This document shows, piece by piece, positions 23,431 to 35,507 of a stretch of 64,000 nt of DNA. The DNA is taken from the NCBI RefSeq assembly GCF_019649055.1, contig NW_026570273.1, positions 62,001 to 126,000 on the forward strand, in the 5' to 3' direction. The notes beneath the pieces were generated by a model. That model was not told the DNA's origin. It did no database searches and worked only from the letters and a program-made list of their open reading frames with translations. Both the position numbers and the translations under genes were made by a program. Origin of the DNA: Paramacrobiotus metropolitanus. Its lineage: Eukaryota; Tardigrada; Eutardigrada; Parachela; Macrobiotidae. Every line of letters starts with the position of its first letter. The stretch's first letter is position 1.

Positions 23431-26400
23431 TTACTTTCGGTCTCCTCTAGCCTTTTTTTCGAGCTTTTCAAGCAACCACGTGCTCTTGTTCCAGACCAGC
23501 TCCGCGCATTGACTTTCTACCATCAAGTTATTCAGAGCAGTCATCGTCAGTATGGTCAGCGTCGACACGTCCAGGTCGACCACTGGATATACAGTCCAGC
23601 TGAACTGTAATTTCACTTGATGCTCTGGAATTCGTGGATCCGAGCACTGCAAGGCGCTTAAGATCTGCAAAAATAGATCTGAGTGTCTGTAATAAAAATG
23701 CGCGCTTGACAATGGACTGAGTGTCCTTACGAAAAACATGCACAGTATTTCAAAAGGCGCATCGACAATTTTCTGACAGCTCTCTTCAATGCTGGCAGAC
23801 AATTTCCTGACGACTTTTTGCTGTCCTACGAAAATGTTTAACCGAAAATTTGCTGAAACGACAACTCGATGATCGACAAGTTACTAAAATTTAATTACAG
23901 TCTGCTCAACTCCGACATTTTGCTGACGACAATCTGTTGACTAAACGAAACATAAAAAAGCACAAGAATACGTTGCCAAACGTAAGAAACATAAGCTAAA
24001 AATATAATAACATTGTCAAACGTAAGATTAAAAAAGCAAGCATATAAAAACGCAAGGAAACATAAAGAAGCATAAGATAACGTAGGAAAACATGATAAAA
24101 TAACACAACAACCAGTATAAGAATCAACCTGAACCCAGAAACCAGACCGATAAGCAAGCTATCGGTCAACAAAATAGTTTCAGCGAAACGTCGGGCAGCA
24201 AAATTGTCAAAAAGCGATTTGTCGGTCAGTATTCTGTCGATCAGTGGATCCAAGGTTGTGTAAGTTAACAATATACATACCGGTCAGCAAATTGTCGGAA
24301 AGCAAAACGTAGGTCAACAAATTCACGTGTTACCATTTCAAAATCCCACATTCACATGCGCGTAATCGCACCACAAATAGGTAAATGGACAGACTTCGAT
24401 ATAAGTTTCAAGCAGAGGTCGCGCGTTAGTATTACCTTTGTGATACGAATAGTGTTACTGGTGGAACACCTATCCGCAGCACTCGCTATCTCACGGAGCC
24501 ACACATCTAGAATGTATGGATCGAGTGTCGAAGCCGCTAAGCCGGTTTCCAGAATGCTCCACAAATCACACAGCAGATTGGACGATTTCATATCAAGCAC
24601 ACCAGAGAAGCGTTTTTCATTCAGACTATATGGATATAATTTTTCAAATACACAGTTTCTCCAGATGACAAGGTCGATCACATCAGCAGCAGCAGAGCAA
24701 GCGTCCCTGATATTCGCAACCTCCTCGCCAAAGGTCGTTACACTATTCCACACGAACGTTTCGATAATCACCACCAAATTTTTTCCGGGCTCTTGTGGCA
24801 GGTTTTTCTTTAGACCACGGATCCATCGTAGACAGTCTGGCAAAGTGGTGTGAGATGCATTCCCAATGACAATGCGTTCCGTCGTTTCCGTCATGTATTT
24901 GCACAGACATCGGCCGACCATCAACGCTGCCTTATTTATTGCCAGCTTGGGGCCACGGTCAGCAAATGATACCCGAATTTCTTTGGGGTATTCGTCTTGA
25001 ATTATTAACGAATTCCACAAAGGACACACACGGCGGTACTGAACGCGGGGGACAGTGTCCAAAAACTGGAAGACTTGTTCGAGAATTTTTAACGGCAGCA
25101 TTTGGAAATTGGCAGAATCTTGTCCTATCGCGAGATCTTGGAAAACTTCATCCATAGCCTCCGTTAGTGGCAGCCAATGCGTGCCCAGAAACGTTAACCC
25201 ATCAGAAAGACGCCTTTTTAAACCGTCTCTAGCATTTTTCAAGCTCCGTACCTACAATGAAAGCTTATAAAAGGTATAATTTCAATGAAACTGGAGCCGA
25301 TTAATCTCAGAAACTTTGCGAACTGTGCTCAATTTACTTACATTCAACGGTTGTGCGGTCTAGACTCAATGTTTTACTCGAACGTTTGTATGGATTTCAA
25401 AATGGCCAAAAGGTTTTGTGATCCTATCTTTCTATTTGTTGTTTGATGCTATAAAAGTTGTAATTTTTAAGTTTTATTTCTTGAAATTCTGAAATCGTGT
25501 TTTTTAAGTCGATTTTTTATTCGTCGATAAGAAAATAATGTTTTTAAATTTGGTGTTCGAAAACTGTTGTTTCAGTGTGGTGTTTTTAATTTTGTTGTTT
25601 TCTGACTTGCGACGTACAAGATAGGGGAATCAGTAGCGCATTATATGCTTGCCCTGTGCTGACTGCTATAATCATCCGCCCAGATTTTCCCAGGCCCGCG
25701 CTCAAGCTCTGACTCTGACTCAGACTCTGACCGCTCAAACTCTGACTCTGACTACTCCAAGTCTGACTCTGACTGTCCAAACTCTGACTCTGACTGAATA
25801 ACCTAAGAATAACTTAAGAAACCTAAGAAAACCTAAGAAACCTAAAAAACCTAAGAAACCTAAGAAACCTAAGAAACCTAAGAAACCTAAGAAACCTAAG
25901 AAACCTAAGAAACCCAAGAAACCTAAGAAACCTAAGAAACCTAAGAAACCTAAGAAACCTATTAAGAAACCTAAGAAACCTTCAGAGTCAGAGTCAGACT
26001 TTGAGCGGTCAGAGTCAGAGTTTGAGTAGTCAGAGTCAGAGTTTGAGTGGTCAGAATCAGAGTCAGAGTCAGAGTTGGAGTCTAGGCCATTTTCCCATTA
26101 GTGATGCACTTATCGTCTGTGCTGTCATAATTAACACTTTAGTGGAGTCACTGGTACAATACAGGGTCAGTCACGCCCGGTTGACAGGCGACTGACCCCC
26201 ATCCCCCCCCCGCCCATATTTCAATAATATCTTTTCTGTCGAGCTTACCAGGAAATCAGGAGAAACGACGCCAGGGGACTGTAGTTGGTCTATCTGTATA
26301 TAGTACAGCGTGTCGTTGAGGAGGCGGACAGGCACAATGTTACTGCGGCTAAGCTCCTCCTGCCAGCAATTCCACAATGGAGCATTAGCTGGATTATCGG

Positions 26401-26926
26401 GAGCCGGCGCACGGTGTCCCAACATTGAACAGTGTCCTGCAGACAACTGCCCGGGTAAGATGCGGCGTTCGTCCAATTCGTATGATTCTGGTATGATACG
26501 TAACAACTGTGCCGGAATAACCTCGCGAAAGATTGTCGAGCCATGCTGCACCTCGATGGCGATGTAGCGATTGCAGAACAAGCCGGGAAGAAGCAATTTT
26601 ACCGAGTACCATCTCCACGGTTCATTGGCAGACGGGCGCCCTACCACTTCGAATTGGGGATGACCAAGTGTATCCAGTCTTCTTACAACTGCGTCGAGGT
26701 CGAAACATGTCTCATATGATCCTCCCGTCGACGTCAAACAGTCGAAGACTGTTCGGCCCGTTCCATACTCCAAAATTTCCCAGTGCTGTTGAGGGCCACC
26801 AAAGTCGATTATTAGACCGTTATTCCTGGTATCCATGACGTTTCCGTGCGCGAGTATACCATTGGATGACTGTACGTCCACGCTGTTTCCTCCGTACACT
26901 CCGGAAGTTTTAAAGAAAAAGCGCAT
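23431..26926 (-). CDS. Tudor-like/F-box family, copy 3 (intact)
   Basis: Exon B is 26926-26249 (226 codons), exon A 25251-24436 (272 codons) and exon C 23664-23431 (77 codons and stop). Every exon length is a multiple of three and the junctions are phase 0 (CTG|GTAAGC; TGTAG|GTACGG; AAG|GTAATA; TTGCAG|ATCTTA). The protein would be about 575 residues. Exon B starts MRFFFKTSGVYGGNSVDV and has VMDTRNNGLIIDFGG and PWRWYSVKLLLPGLF..IAIEVQHGSTIFRE. This spacing resembles the two Agenet/Tudor repeats of FMRP (motif resemblance only). PLWNCWQEELSRSNIVPVR follows. Exon A has the F-box LPLKILEQVFQFLDTV..YRRVCPLWNSLI near residue 275 and an alpha-rich region. Exon C has FSWTVYPVVDLDVSTLTILT. The F-box predicts binding to SKP1 in an SCF ubiquitin ligase. 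Foldback elements sit in both introns. The start was chosen because MRFFFKT is conserved in copy 4. Confidence 0.72.
23756..24334. mobile_element. Foldback element FB2 in the A-C intron of copy 3
   Basis: The left arm is variants of GACAATTTTCTGAC. The right arm is the inverse (GGTCAGCAAATTGTCGG, GGTCAACAAAAT). The core at about 23950-24120 is A-rich (AACGTAAGAAACATAAG repeats). It is flanked by ATTTCAAAA at 23747-23755 and 24335-24343. The same intron in copy 4 has ATTTCAAAA once (32708-32716) and no element, which defines the insertion exactly. No protein-coding capacity. Confidence 0.8.
25693..26088. mobile_element. Foldback element FB3 in the B-A intron of copy 3
   Basis: The ends GGCCCGCGCTCAAGCTCTGA and, inverted, GGCCTAGACTCCAACTCTGA form a clear terminal repeat. 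Both arms (25693-25796 and 25981-26088) are three to four units of a 21-bp motif (TTTGAGYRGTCAGAGTCAG plus two bases) in opposite senses. The core (about 25797-25980) is about 18 copies of CCTAAGAAA. It is flanked by ATTTTCCCA at 25684-25692 and 26089-26097. The copy 4 intron has no element here; its site is near 34608-34616. Confidence 0.8.
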
Positions 26927-28080
26927 TTTCAATCGTCGATAAAAAAATTTCGACTCTTGGTGAAAGAATAGGTAAGTAGTAAGTAAAAGTAAATACCAAA
27001 TAAGATACCAAATAATTAGCAATTACAGTATTTCTATACGGCCGCAGGGCTCACTTATTTCGGTTCTGATAATTATTAAAAGAGACGGTGTTTGCAGAAT
27101 ATTTTCAGAGATAAAATTAGATAAAACGGGCCCATGGTCGATCTTGATAGGCACTGAACAGTGGAGCACTTGCAGGCTTCAGCTTACCGAAGCAGGCGTG
27201 CTGCGACTGAACTGCCGTGGCTCGTAAAAGCAGGCGAGGCAGGTTATTGCGTCCATGCGGTGGAAAAAAGGACAAAGGCGTATGCACATTGTGCAGTAAT
27301 GTATGTTAGCGCATTTCCTTGAATCAGACTCAACGAAGACGGGCGCAGGAGATGCATTACCACCCTGTGCTGGTCAGTATTAAACTGCGTGGTCTGAAAG
27401 GCCTATGCTGTCCGTAACACCAAGAATACTCGGTGATAAGAGGGCAGGGAGATCAGTCAAAGCTTAGCTTTTCCGGGAATAGTGTTTTCGCTGTCCACTT
27501 GTCAAGAATTCTCTCAGTCTGATCATTCTGTGTTTGTTCTTGCTCTGTCTGAGTGAGCCCCTTCATGTGTAAATCGGGCGCTTGCGATTGCTCCTTGTCT
27601 TATTCGATGATGATTTCCAGATTTCGGTCTATCAGATGCAACGCTACAACCTCCATTGCATTTTGTGAAAGTGCATTACCACACGATTACCACACTCAAC
27701 CTTTACTGAGTTTCGTTTGCTGTTTTGCAGCAAAAAACTGCTATTAAGATTTAGGGGGGATGAAAGTTTTGTTAACAAAATTTCAGACAGATGCAACGGA
27801 AGAAAACATTCAGCAAAAGACAGCTTCCTCTTATCTGCTCACACAAAATCATTTTTCGTATTTAAAAAAAAATTATTAAATAGAGGTAAGTATGGTAGCA
27901 CCTAAGCGTAAGTAGAAGACGATAACAAGGGATTGGTGATGGACACTGATGGCCTACGTGAACGGCGGCCGAGATGAACAGAGACGGAACGTGAACGACG
28001 AAAGTGGCTGGTAGAAGCCATATGGCCATAAGCACAAGTGAACTTCCGGCAACCGGAAACTTTGAATGTCAATGGATTAA
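26927..28080. repeat. Upstream segment shared with copy 4
   Basis: Segments match the region upstream of copy 4 in order: CAGTGGAGCACTT at about 27163 and 35758; GAGGGCAGGGAGATCAGTC at about 27440 against AAGGCAGGGAGATTAGTC at about 36803; and an AACTTCCGGCAACCGGAAAC block at about 28039 against 37382. The gene and its 5' flank were therefore duplicated together. The segment likely contains the promoter, but no motif could be assigned. Confidence 0.55.
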
Positions 28081-30000
28081 TTCAGTTACCAAGACCTTCG
28101 TGCCTTTGTCCAAAAATATGATTTTGTGGGCATACCGCTTACGTACCTAAGAGGAAGTTATCTAATTCAGCGTGTCCCTCGGACCGTAAGATAAAAAAAC
28201 TAGTGATAATTTGTGGCGGAAATCATTACATCTCCAGTAGCGCAAGCCCTTGTGCGAGACTCTTCGAATTATACTGAGTGAAAAGACGACTGACTTTACG
28301 GTTAGCCGTGGGAAATTACCAATCCGTAGTTGACTTGACCCCTAATAAACCGTGAATGGGTGCGCTACCTCACCTTTGTTGTCATCCTACTCATCTTTTA
28401 CATCCTACTCATCTGTCTGCTAAAACTGATACTGGTGAACGACTGTACGTATCTTTAGAAACCTCGCATGCAGTTCCCGCTGGCACGGTGCTAACACTAG
28501 TAAAAGGTTAGTTTTAGAATTTACTTGACGAAGAACGGAAATGGAATTTAAGTTTATGAAAATGAAATTTGTTAAGTTTATTGAAGTATACATTACAAGA
28601 GAAAAATTTGAACAATAACAGTTAAACATAAAAAACTAGTCCAGTAAATCACGAGAACTTTTCGGGCAGCGTTAAAAATAAATAACGATGGTAACATAGG
28701 CAGTGAAACACCGTGCAAAAGCAGCTTGTAAATGGCTGTAATTACAAAAATGACCCAAAAAGGGACGAGTACTACAGCTCGCAACTCGCAAGCGATTTCT
28801 GCCCGTCTCAGACACTGACAGACAGAGCGAGAACACCAACAGAATGATATACCAATATAATACTGTAATTGTCGAGTCCACTTGACACCATTTCGTAAGA
28901 AAAAAGACGGCGAAATTCTTTAAATATGCTGAGTCGCTGACAGAGAGCATGCATGACTCATAGGGAAAGCGCTTACTTGCCTGACCTCTCTGATGATCTG
29001 AATCATCTGATCCCTTTATTTGGTAGTATCTGTACTTCATTGTGAGCGCTCTGATATCACCGGAATCCAAAGCTATGATATCATAGCTCACCGAAGACAC
29101 ATAGCGGGGCTACCTGGTATATGCAAAATACTGCAGGTCTTCATTGCTTCATGTTCGCTACGAAGTATAAAAGTACCGGTAACTTTAGCATTAATACTAC
29201 AGTTGACAGGTATGATGTCACCGCTCGCTGTCGTACTGACCGCATTTCATCAATCGCGGTCCAAAGGCAATGGGAGTAGTACACAAAAAGACCGACGCCA
29301 CTTACAGTATGATGTGGAATGGCACCCTTTTCAAAAATCGTATTTTAAAGCCTCACAATACCGTATTTTATCAATTTAATACTAAACAGTGTTATTATTT
29401 TTTCGTAAGCGTTTTGGATGGGGTCGATCGGTGTGTCTGGATTCTACAATATGGCGGTAGGATTCCGCTGAGAGATATCGAATGTTTAGCAGTGCTAATG
29501 ATACGTTGTTGGCATTATCCATTCTTTGCTTCTTGAAGAAAAGTTCATAAGGCGTTCTCCTAATTTATCGAGTTTTTTTGCGGTGCAAACTGTAGCTTGG
29601 TTTTTTTAACGTTGGCAGCTCAAGAATTTAGTAGTGCGCAGAAGTTTGTTTGTTCGTTTGCAGTTGTCATTTAATGTTTATCGCGGATAATAACAATAAA
29701 TAGCACCGTTATATGTACTGGATGTATTTTCATATTAAACTGATGATGCCCCACTTTTTACAGTTAAACATTATTAATTAATGCATACTGTACCGATCCT
29801 AACAACTTGTAGTTTAAACTCTGTAGTGCAACAGTTGTACCACAGAGTTGGTGTACAGGTAAATAGCGTTTACCTATATTGTTTTCATAGACCTTTTTTA
29901 TATTGTTTTTGCACAGCAATAATCATTCCTTTTATATCCGGACGTTTTTGTGTGGTAAATTACCATAGAACCACTGGTGAGCATGGTTTTCATCTGTCGC
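28081..30000. other. Intergenic, nothing recognised
   Basis: Several short frames on both strands; none resembles a family in this window or one I know. Confidence 0.3.
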
Positions 30001-30199
30001 TCTAAAACATGGTTCGAGTGTCGACCGTCAATATTGGAAGTCCTTTCCATACATCACAAATTGTGGCGCTTTTCATGCGGCCAAAGTCAGTAAAGCAGCT
30101 GTCCTCGATGTTAATGGCCTTTCCATGCTGAATTGTGCCAAAGTGGGTGTACTGAGTCTTATTTTTTGAATCTGCTGATGTCCTAAATCGTTCTTGTTG

Positions 30200-30310
30200 A
30201 ATTTTACTCATATTGTACATGTTTTGTTATTGTAAGTCGTCTGCCTCGAATTAGTCCTTCCCCTGAATGTGTGCCGACGTTAAACCATTAAACATCAAAC
30301 ATCAGATTGT
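30200..30310 (+). repeat. LINE-like 3' tail fragment
   Basis: TCCCCTGAATGTGTGCCGAC followed by GTTAAACCATTAAACATC matches the 3' part of the element at 20327-21440. This supports a common dispersed family. Confidence 0.5.
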
Positions 30311-30413
30311 ATGTCCAGTGTCCGCACTGTTCTATCCGCAGACTCCGGTCTCCGGATGTAATAATGACAAAGCGCATTACCAATCAATACATACTTTGCA
30401 GTCTGCAGTACCG

Positions 30414-30560
30414 TAATGATAATAATAATAGGATATATATATATATATAGGATATATAATATGTAATTATATAATTATCTGTACATATATATGTACAGAT
30501 AATTATATAATTACATATTATATATCCTATATATATATATATCCTATTATTATCATTATT
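30414..30560. repeat. AT-rich large palindrome
   Basis: Arms of about 55 bases pair without a break around a centre at 30488/30489 (GTACATATATATGTAC). Beyond a 2-base length difference in the AT run they continue into TAATGATAATAATAATAGG and its inverse. It would extrude as a cruciform. Confidence 0.85.
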
Positions 30561-30592
30561 ATCATTATTATTATCATTATTATTATTATTGC

Positions 30593-30660
30593 TTTATTTA
30601 CGCAATTGATAAAAACTACGCAGATATATCTGCGTAGTTTTTATCAATTGCGTAAATAAA
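30593..30660. repeat. Perfect 68-bp palindrome without spacer
   Basis: Every base from 30593 to 30660 pairs around 30626/30627. The arms read TTTATTTACGCAATTGATAA then AAACTACGCAGATA. There is no mismatch and no loop. It may be a real cruciform, a foldback transposon with no core, or an artefact of library or assembly. Confidence 0.85.
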
Positions 30661-31210
30661 ATTTTGCCACCGGAGACGACTTTTGCTGTTGGGAGTCAGT
30701 GCAACTGTTTCAACTTTTTCGATAGGGAAACAAATAAGCATGAATCCAGCATTATACGAGTACGTCACGAGAGTTTCCGGTGTGGAAAAACATGTTCGCT
30801 ATTCATGAGTTATTCAGGGTTGAGGAATATTTTCAAACCGAGATCTGCTGTCTTAGTCTACGGTACATATAATTATACTGACATGCACGATCCGAGGTAC
30901 CTCACTTAATTTATGGTAAAATAAAAGCTTCATCAAACAGAACGGAGGAATGTTGTAAAGAGAACTACCATTGCGCAGCATGCCGAACAGTCCGGTTTTT
31001 ATTGTCCGTGCATTTAGATGATGTCGACAAATCTAGGGATTATATCATTATTCTCTTTTTACAACGGAGAATCATATTGTAAATGACATTCTTCAAAACT
31101 ACAAAAGTTCTGGATATATTGCAGGTGGATCTATCTGTATACAACGTATTTAAAAATGAGCCATTTCATTCTGTCCGTTTTTACCCCTGGATTTCGCCGG
31201 GAAATCGGAA

Positions 31211-31284
31211 AATGTAGGGAGATTCGGAACCACATCATTCATACATATATATATGAATGATGTGGTTCTGAATCTCCCTACATT
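31211..31284. repeat. Hairpin with 32-bp arms
   Basis: AATGTAGGGAGATTCGGAAC then CACATCATTCAT is followed, after about 10 AT bases, by its reverse complement with one mismatch. It lies about 550 bases from the two palindromes above. Confidence 0.8.
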
Positions 31285-32399
31285 CGTATATATGTATACG
31301 AATATGTGTTTGTATATACGAATATGTCGTATATATGTATACGAGTATGTGTTTCCATACATTTTTAGCCTAATCTCGGCAGCGTTGTGCATGCGCAAAT
31401 GAAGGGTACATTGGTACAGTAATCGAGAGAATTGGACTGTGCAGTACGTTACACATTTTGCATCATCCAGCAGGTGTATCCTTGCAATTGACAAACAAAC
31501 TACACCGACATGCGCTTAAGACGTTTCCGCAGGATGAAATGCATTCACAAAATACAGTTACACAACGCCGGATATAACTACCGTACAACCAGTACAGTAC
31601 TGGTGTGTGTACTGTTAAGGCAAAAAGCGGCACACCTGCTTCCAGTGGTACGTTGCGACGAGGAAGAGCCATGCTTCTGCAAGATGCTTTTATGGCCCGT
31701 ATGCTTCAAAGGCAGCTGTGTGTAACGCTTTTAGATTTGTTGAAGTTCAGAACAAACAGGCTATATACGGTAAAAGAAAAAAAATCTTTTAAAGATTTCT
31801 GATGCGCAGTGTGTGTGTGTATGGCACCTGTAAACGAACTGTTTCCAAAATGTTAAATATGTGTAATTCCCAAACAACGGTCTGTGGTCTGGATCGATTG
31901 TTGCACTGACATTGTATGCAGGTATTATCAGAAGCGAAATCCTGGATCGCCGCAGTAACAACAGCGAACTAATGGATTTGCAGAAAAATCTGTAGAAAAT
32001 CTGGATCCAGAACCAAAAATTTAAACTAAAAAATATATTAAAATATATTATGCGGAGCTTTGGGATTTTCGGATGCAAAAATTTAATGTGTTTGAACACT
32101 GTAGTGACTGTACAGATACATTTGGAAATATGCCGATTCATTACGGGTTAAGCGCCAAATTCGATTTTCGAACAGTACGGCCATTGTGCGATAAACGTTT
32201 CTTAACTACAATCATGTAGCAGTAGCACCGCAAACAAATATTGAACCGCAAAATTCACCCCGCTAAGAATTCGTTGACCTTCGTCAAAAAAATAGCAGAA
32301 AACATTGTACAGATCACTACGCGGGATTTATGATTCAAGCAACAATCAGTTTAAGATAATTTCCCGTTTAGAAATTAACTGACAGCCTCTATAGAAGCG
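31285..32399. other. Intergenic, 3' flank of copy 4
   Basis: Imperfect CGTATATATGTATACGA repeats to about 31350. A part near 31900-32200 resembles the 3' flank of copy 3. No gene. Confidence 0.3.
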
Positions 32400-35300
32400 T
32401 TACTTCTGGCATCCCCTGGCCTTTTCGAGTCTCCATGTGCTCTTGTCCCAGATCAGCTCCGTGCGTTGACTTTCTATCATCAAGTTATTCAGAGCGTTCA
32501 TCGTCAGTAGGGTCAGCGTCGACACGTCCAGGTCGACCACTGGATATTCAGTCCAGCTGACTTGCGTTTTCAGTTGATGCTCGGAAATTCGTGGATCGCA
32601 GCACTGCAGGCCGTCTAAGATCTGCAAAAACAGATTACAGTTTTTGTAACAAAAATACGCGCTTGACAATGGACTGGATGTCCACCTTTAAGAAAAACTT
32701 GCACAGTATTTCAAAATGTCGAATTCGTTCCCAAGCCTAACCGCACCCCAAATAACTGGCAGATTCTCCACAATTTTTCAAAAACAGCTAGCGTAAAATA
32801 ATGTTATTCGTACCTTTTTGATGCGCTTATTGATGGACCAGTTAAGCGTAGCGCTCGCTACCTCCCGGAGCCACACATTTAGGACGTATGGATCGAGTGC
32901 CGAATCCGCTAAACCGGCTTCCAACATGCTCCACAAATCACACAGTAGACTGGGCGATTTCAAATTAAGCACACCGGAGAAACTTTTTTCATTAAAATTA
33001 TATGGGTACCATGCTGTAAACGCGCCCTTTCTCCAAATGAGGAGGTCGATCGCATCAGCAGCAGCAGAGCAGGCGTCCCTGATATTCGCAACCTCCTCGG
33101 CGAAGGTCGTCACACTGTCCCACACGAACGTTTTGATAAACACCACGAAATTTTTTCCCGACCTTTGTGGCAACTTTTTCTTTAAAGCGCGGATCCATCG
33201 TATAATGTCTGGTAAACTATTGTGAGAAGCATTAGCAATGACAATGCGTTCCGTCATCTCCGTCAAGTATTTGCACAGACATCGACCGACCATTAACGCT
33301 GCCTTATGTACTGCCATTTTCGGTACACGGACAGCAAACGATACACGAATTTCTATGGAGTCTTCGTCCGGCTTGATTAAAGAATTCCACAATGGACACA
33401 CCCGGCGGTACTGCACGTGAGGGACGGTGTCCAAGAACTGGAGGACCTGTTCCAGAATGTTAAGGGGCAGCAGCTGAAAAGCGGCAGAATCTTGTTCTGT
33501 CGCATTTTGGAAGGCTTCGTCGATAGCATCTGTCAGCGGCAGCCAATGCGTTCCGAAAAACGTCAACCCATCTGAAAGGCGCTTTTTCAAATTGTCCCTT
33601 GCATTTGTCAAACTCCGTACCTACAACAAAAGTTTAAAATGCTTGATAGTATATCGTTTTCAGTACTTGGTACTTGGATGGTAAAGGTATATACTCAAAT
33701 ACTTTGATAGTATCGTACTTAGACAGATGTATCATTTTTATCATTTTGCGCAAAAAAAAGCGTTTCTCTGTTCGATGTCAGCATTAAGTCTACGAACATT
33801 TATTTATGGTTATTGTAGGTGTCCTTTTTGCACGTCGCTTATTTGTATGTGGCACTTCTCCATGCTCCCGGAAGCCTTATTTAACACTCACAAATTTATG
33901 AAACATGAAATTAACAGTTAGTTTTCTCTAGCTCTAGCTGACGTGGAGTTTTTTGTAACTTTATTAGATTTTAACCTCTTTTTAAGTGAACCAGGAAATC
34001 AGGTTACAATTCCCATCCCTTCAGGTGGGCGAGCGAATGGCAACCACCTCAGTGCCTCTGCGTGATTTGGCTTCAGTTGAAAAATTTCTTTGAAGCACTC
34101 ACCTTTTTCGAAATTATTGTGCTAAACAGAAAGCAACTGCTATCTATTTTAAATAAAAAGAAATAATAATGCTGGCAGTTTTCGAAGACAATTTATACTA
34201 AGTATAAAGGACCGAAGCACACGCTAGCGTGGTTTTAATAACAACTTAAGCAGCCTACGTGGCTGAGAACGAGCCATAAAGAATTCCGTTGATGGAGTTG
34301 AAGTTCAATACGACTAGACTAAACTAGAGCTCAAAACCAAGAAAAACCAATTCTAATTTTCGGATGTATACGTGTAATCAACTAATTATTACAATGTAAC
34401 AGACTGCGGGTGGCAGTCCTCTCCGAAAAATGATGCAGGACTAGTAAGGTCCTAAGGCGTCGTTCAGATATTACGCAAGGCTTAGGTGGTGGATCGGGCT
34501 GGCGCTGCCCATAGGCAAAATAAAAGAATTTTGTTGAGTTTTCGCATTGGTCGCGACTCGCGACGTACAACGCAGAGCTTTCTTGACTGCCCCAGTCATC
34601 CGCCCCGATTTTTCCGGCCTGGTTGCACCTAGCGTCTATGCACTATGCAGTCGTTTGATTACACTCAGAACACTCCACTCGGATGACTGTTACATTAAAG
34701 GGTCAGTCACGTCTGTAACCAACCAAAAGGTCCGCCGGGCGTTTTGCTCGGTTACACACGTCAGTGTATAATGGGATGTTGACTTGCCCTTCCCTATTCC
34801 AGTAATACGGCTTAAGTTGAGCTCACCAGGAAATCAGGAGTAGCACTAGCAACGTCAATGGACCGTTGAACTACGTGTACATAATCCAACTGCGTCTCGT
34901 TGAGTACACGGACAGGCACAATGTCACTGTGGCTAAGTTCTTCCTGCCAGCAGTTCCACAATGGAGCCATAACTGGATTATTGTGCGCAGGCGCGCGCTG
35001 TCCCAGCATTAAACAACTTCCAGCAGAAAAATGCCCGCGTTGAACGCGGCGTTTGTTCAGTTCGTAGGATGAGGGTACGACACGTAGCAACTGTGCTGGA
35101 ATAACCTCATGTAAGGTTGCCGAACCATGCTGCACCTCGACGGCGACGTAGCGATTGCAGAACAAGCCGGGAAGCAGCAAATTTACAGAGTACCATCTCC
35201 ACGGTTCATTGACAGACGGGCGCCCCACAACTTGAAATTTTGAACCCAATATATTCAGTCTTTCCACAACGGCGTCGAGGTCGGTCGCTGTCTCGTGTAA

Positions 35301-35507
35301 TTCTCCTGTTGATGTCATACAATGGAATACCATTCGGTTTGTTCCATATTCCAGAAACTCCAACTGCTGTTCACGGCCGCCAAAGTCGATAATTAGACCG
35401 TTGGTCTTAGTATCAATGACGTTTCCGTGTTCTAGTGTACCATCGAATGACATTACATCCACGCCGTTGCCTCCGTACACTCCGGATGTTTTAAAGAAAA
35501 AGCGCAT
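32400..35507 (-). CDS. Tudor-like/F-box family, copy 4 (intact)
   Basis: Exon B is 35507-34827 (227 codons), exon A 33620-32814 (269 codons) and exon C 32621-32400 (73 codons and stop). All junctions are phase 0 (CTG|GTGAGC; TTGTAG|GTACGG; AAG|GTACGA; TTTGCAG|ATCTTA), giving about 569 residues. Exon B: MRFFFKTSGVYGGNGVDVMS, VIDTKTNGLIIDFGG, PWRWYSVNLLLPGLF, VAVEVQHGSATLHE. Exon A: LPLNILEQVLQFLDTV..YRRVCPLWNSLI, then WLREVASATLNW at its end. Exon C: QVSWTEYPVVDLDVSTLTLL. It is the closest relative of copy 3 and the tandem unit spans about 8.4-9.3 kb. It lacks the two foldback insertions in copy 3 introns. Role as for copy 3 by inference: SCF substrate adaptor with an Agenet/Tudor-like recognition module. 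Confidence 0.74.

Noticed and set aside
25735-25917. Open frame encoding repeated GFLGFLGFL.
   Set aside because: It is only the translation of the CCTAAGAAA core of a foldback element.
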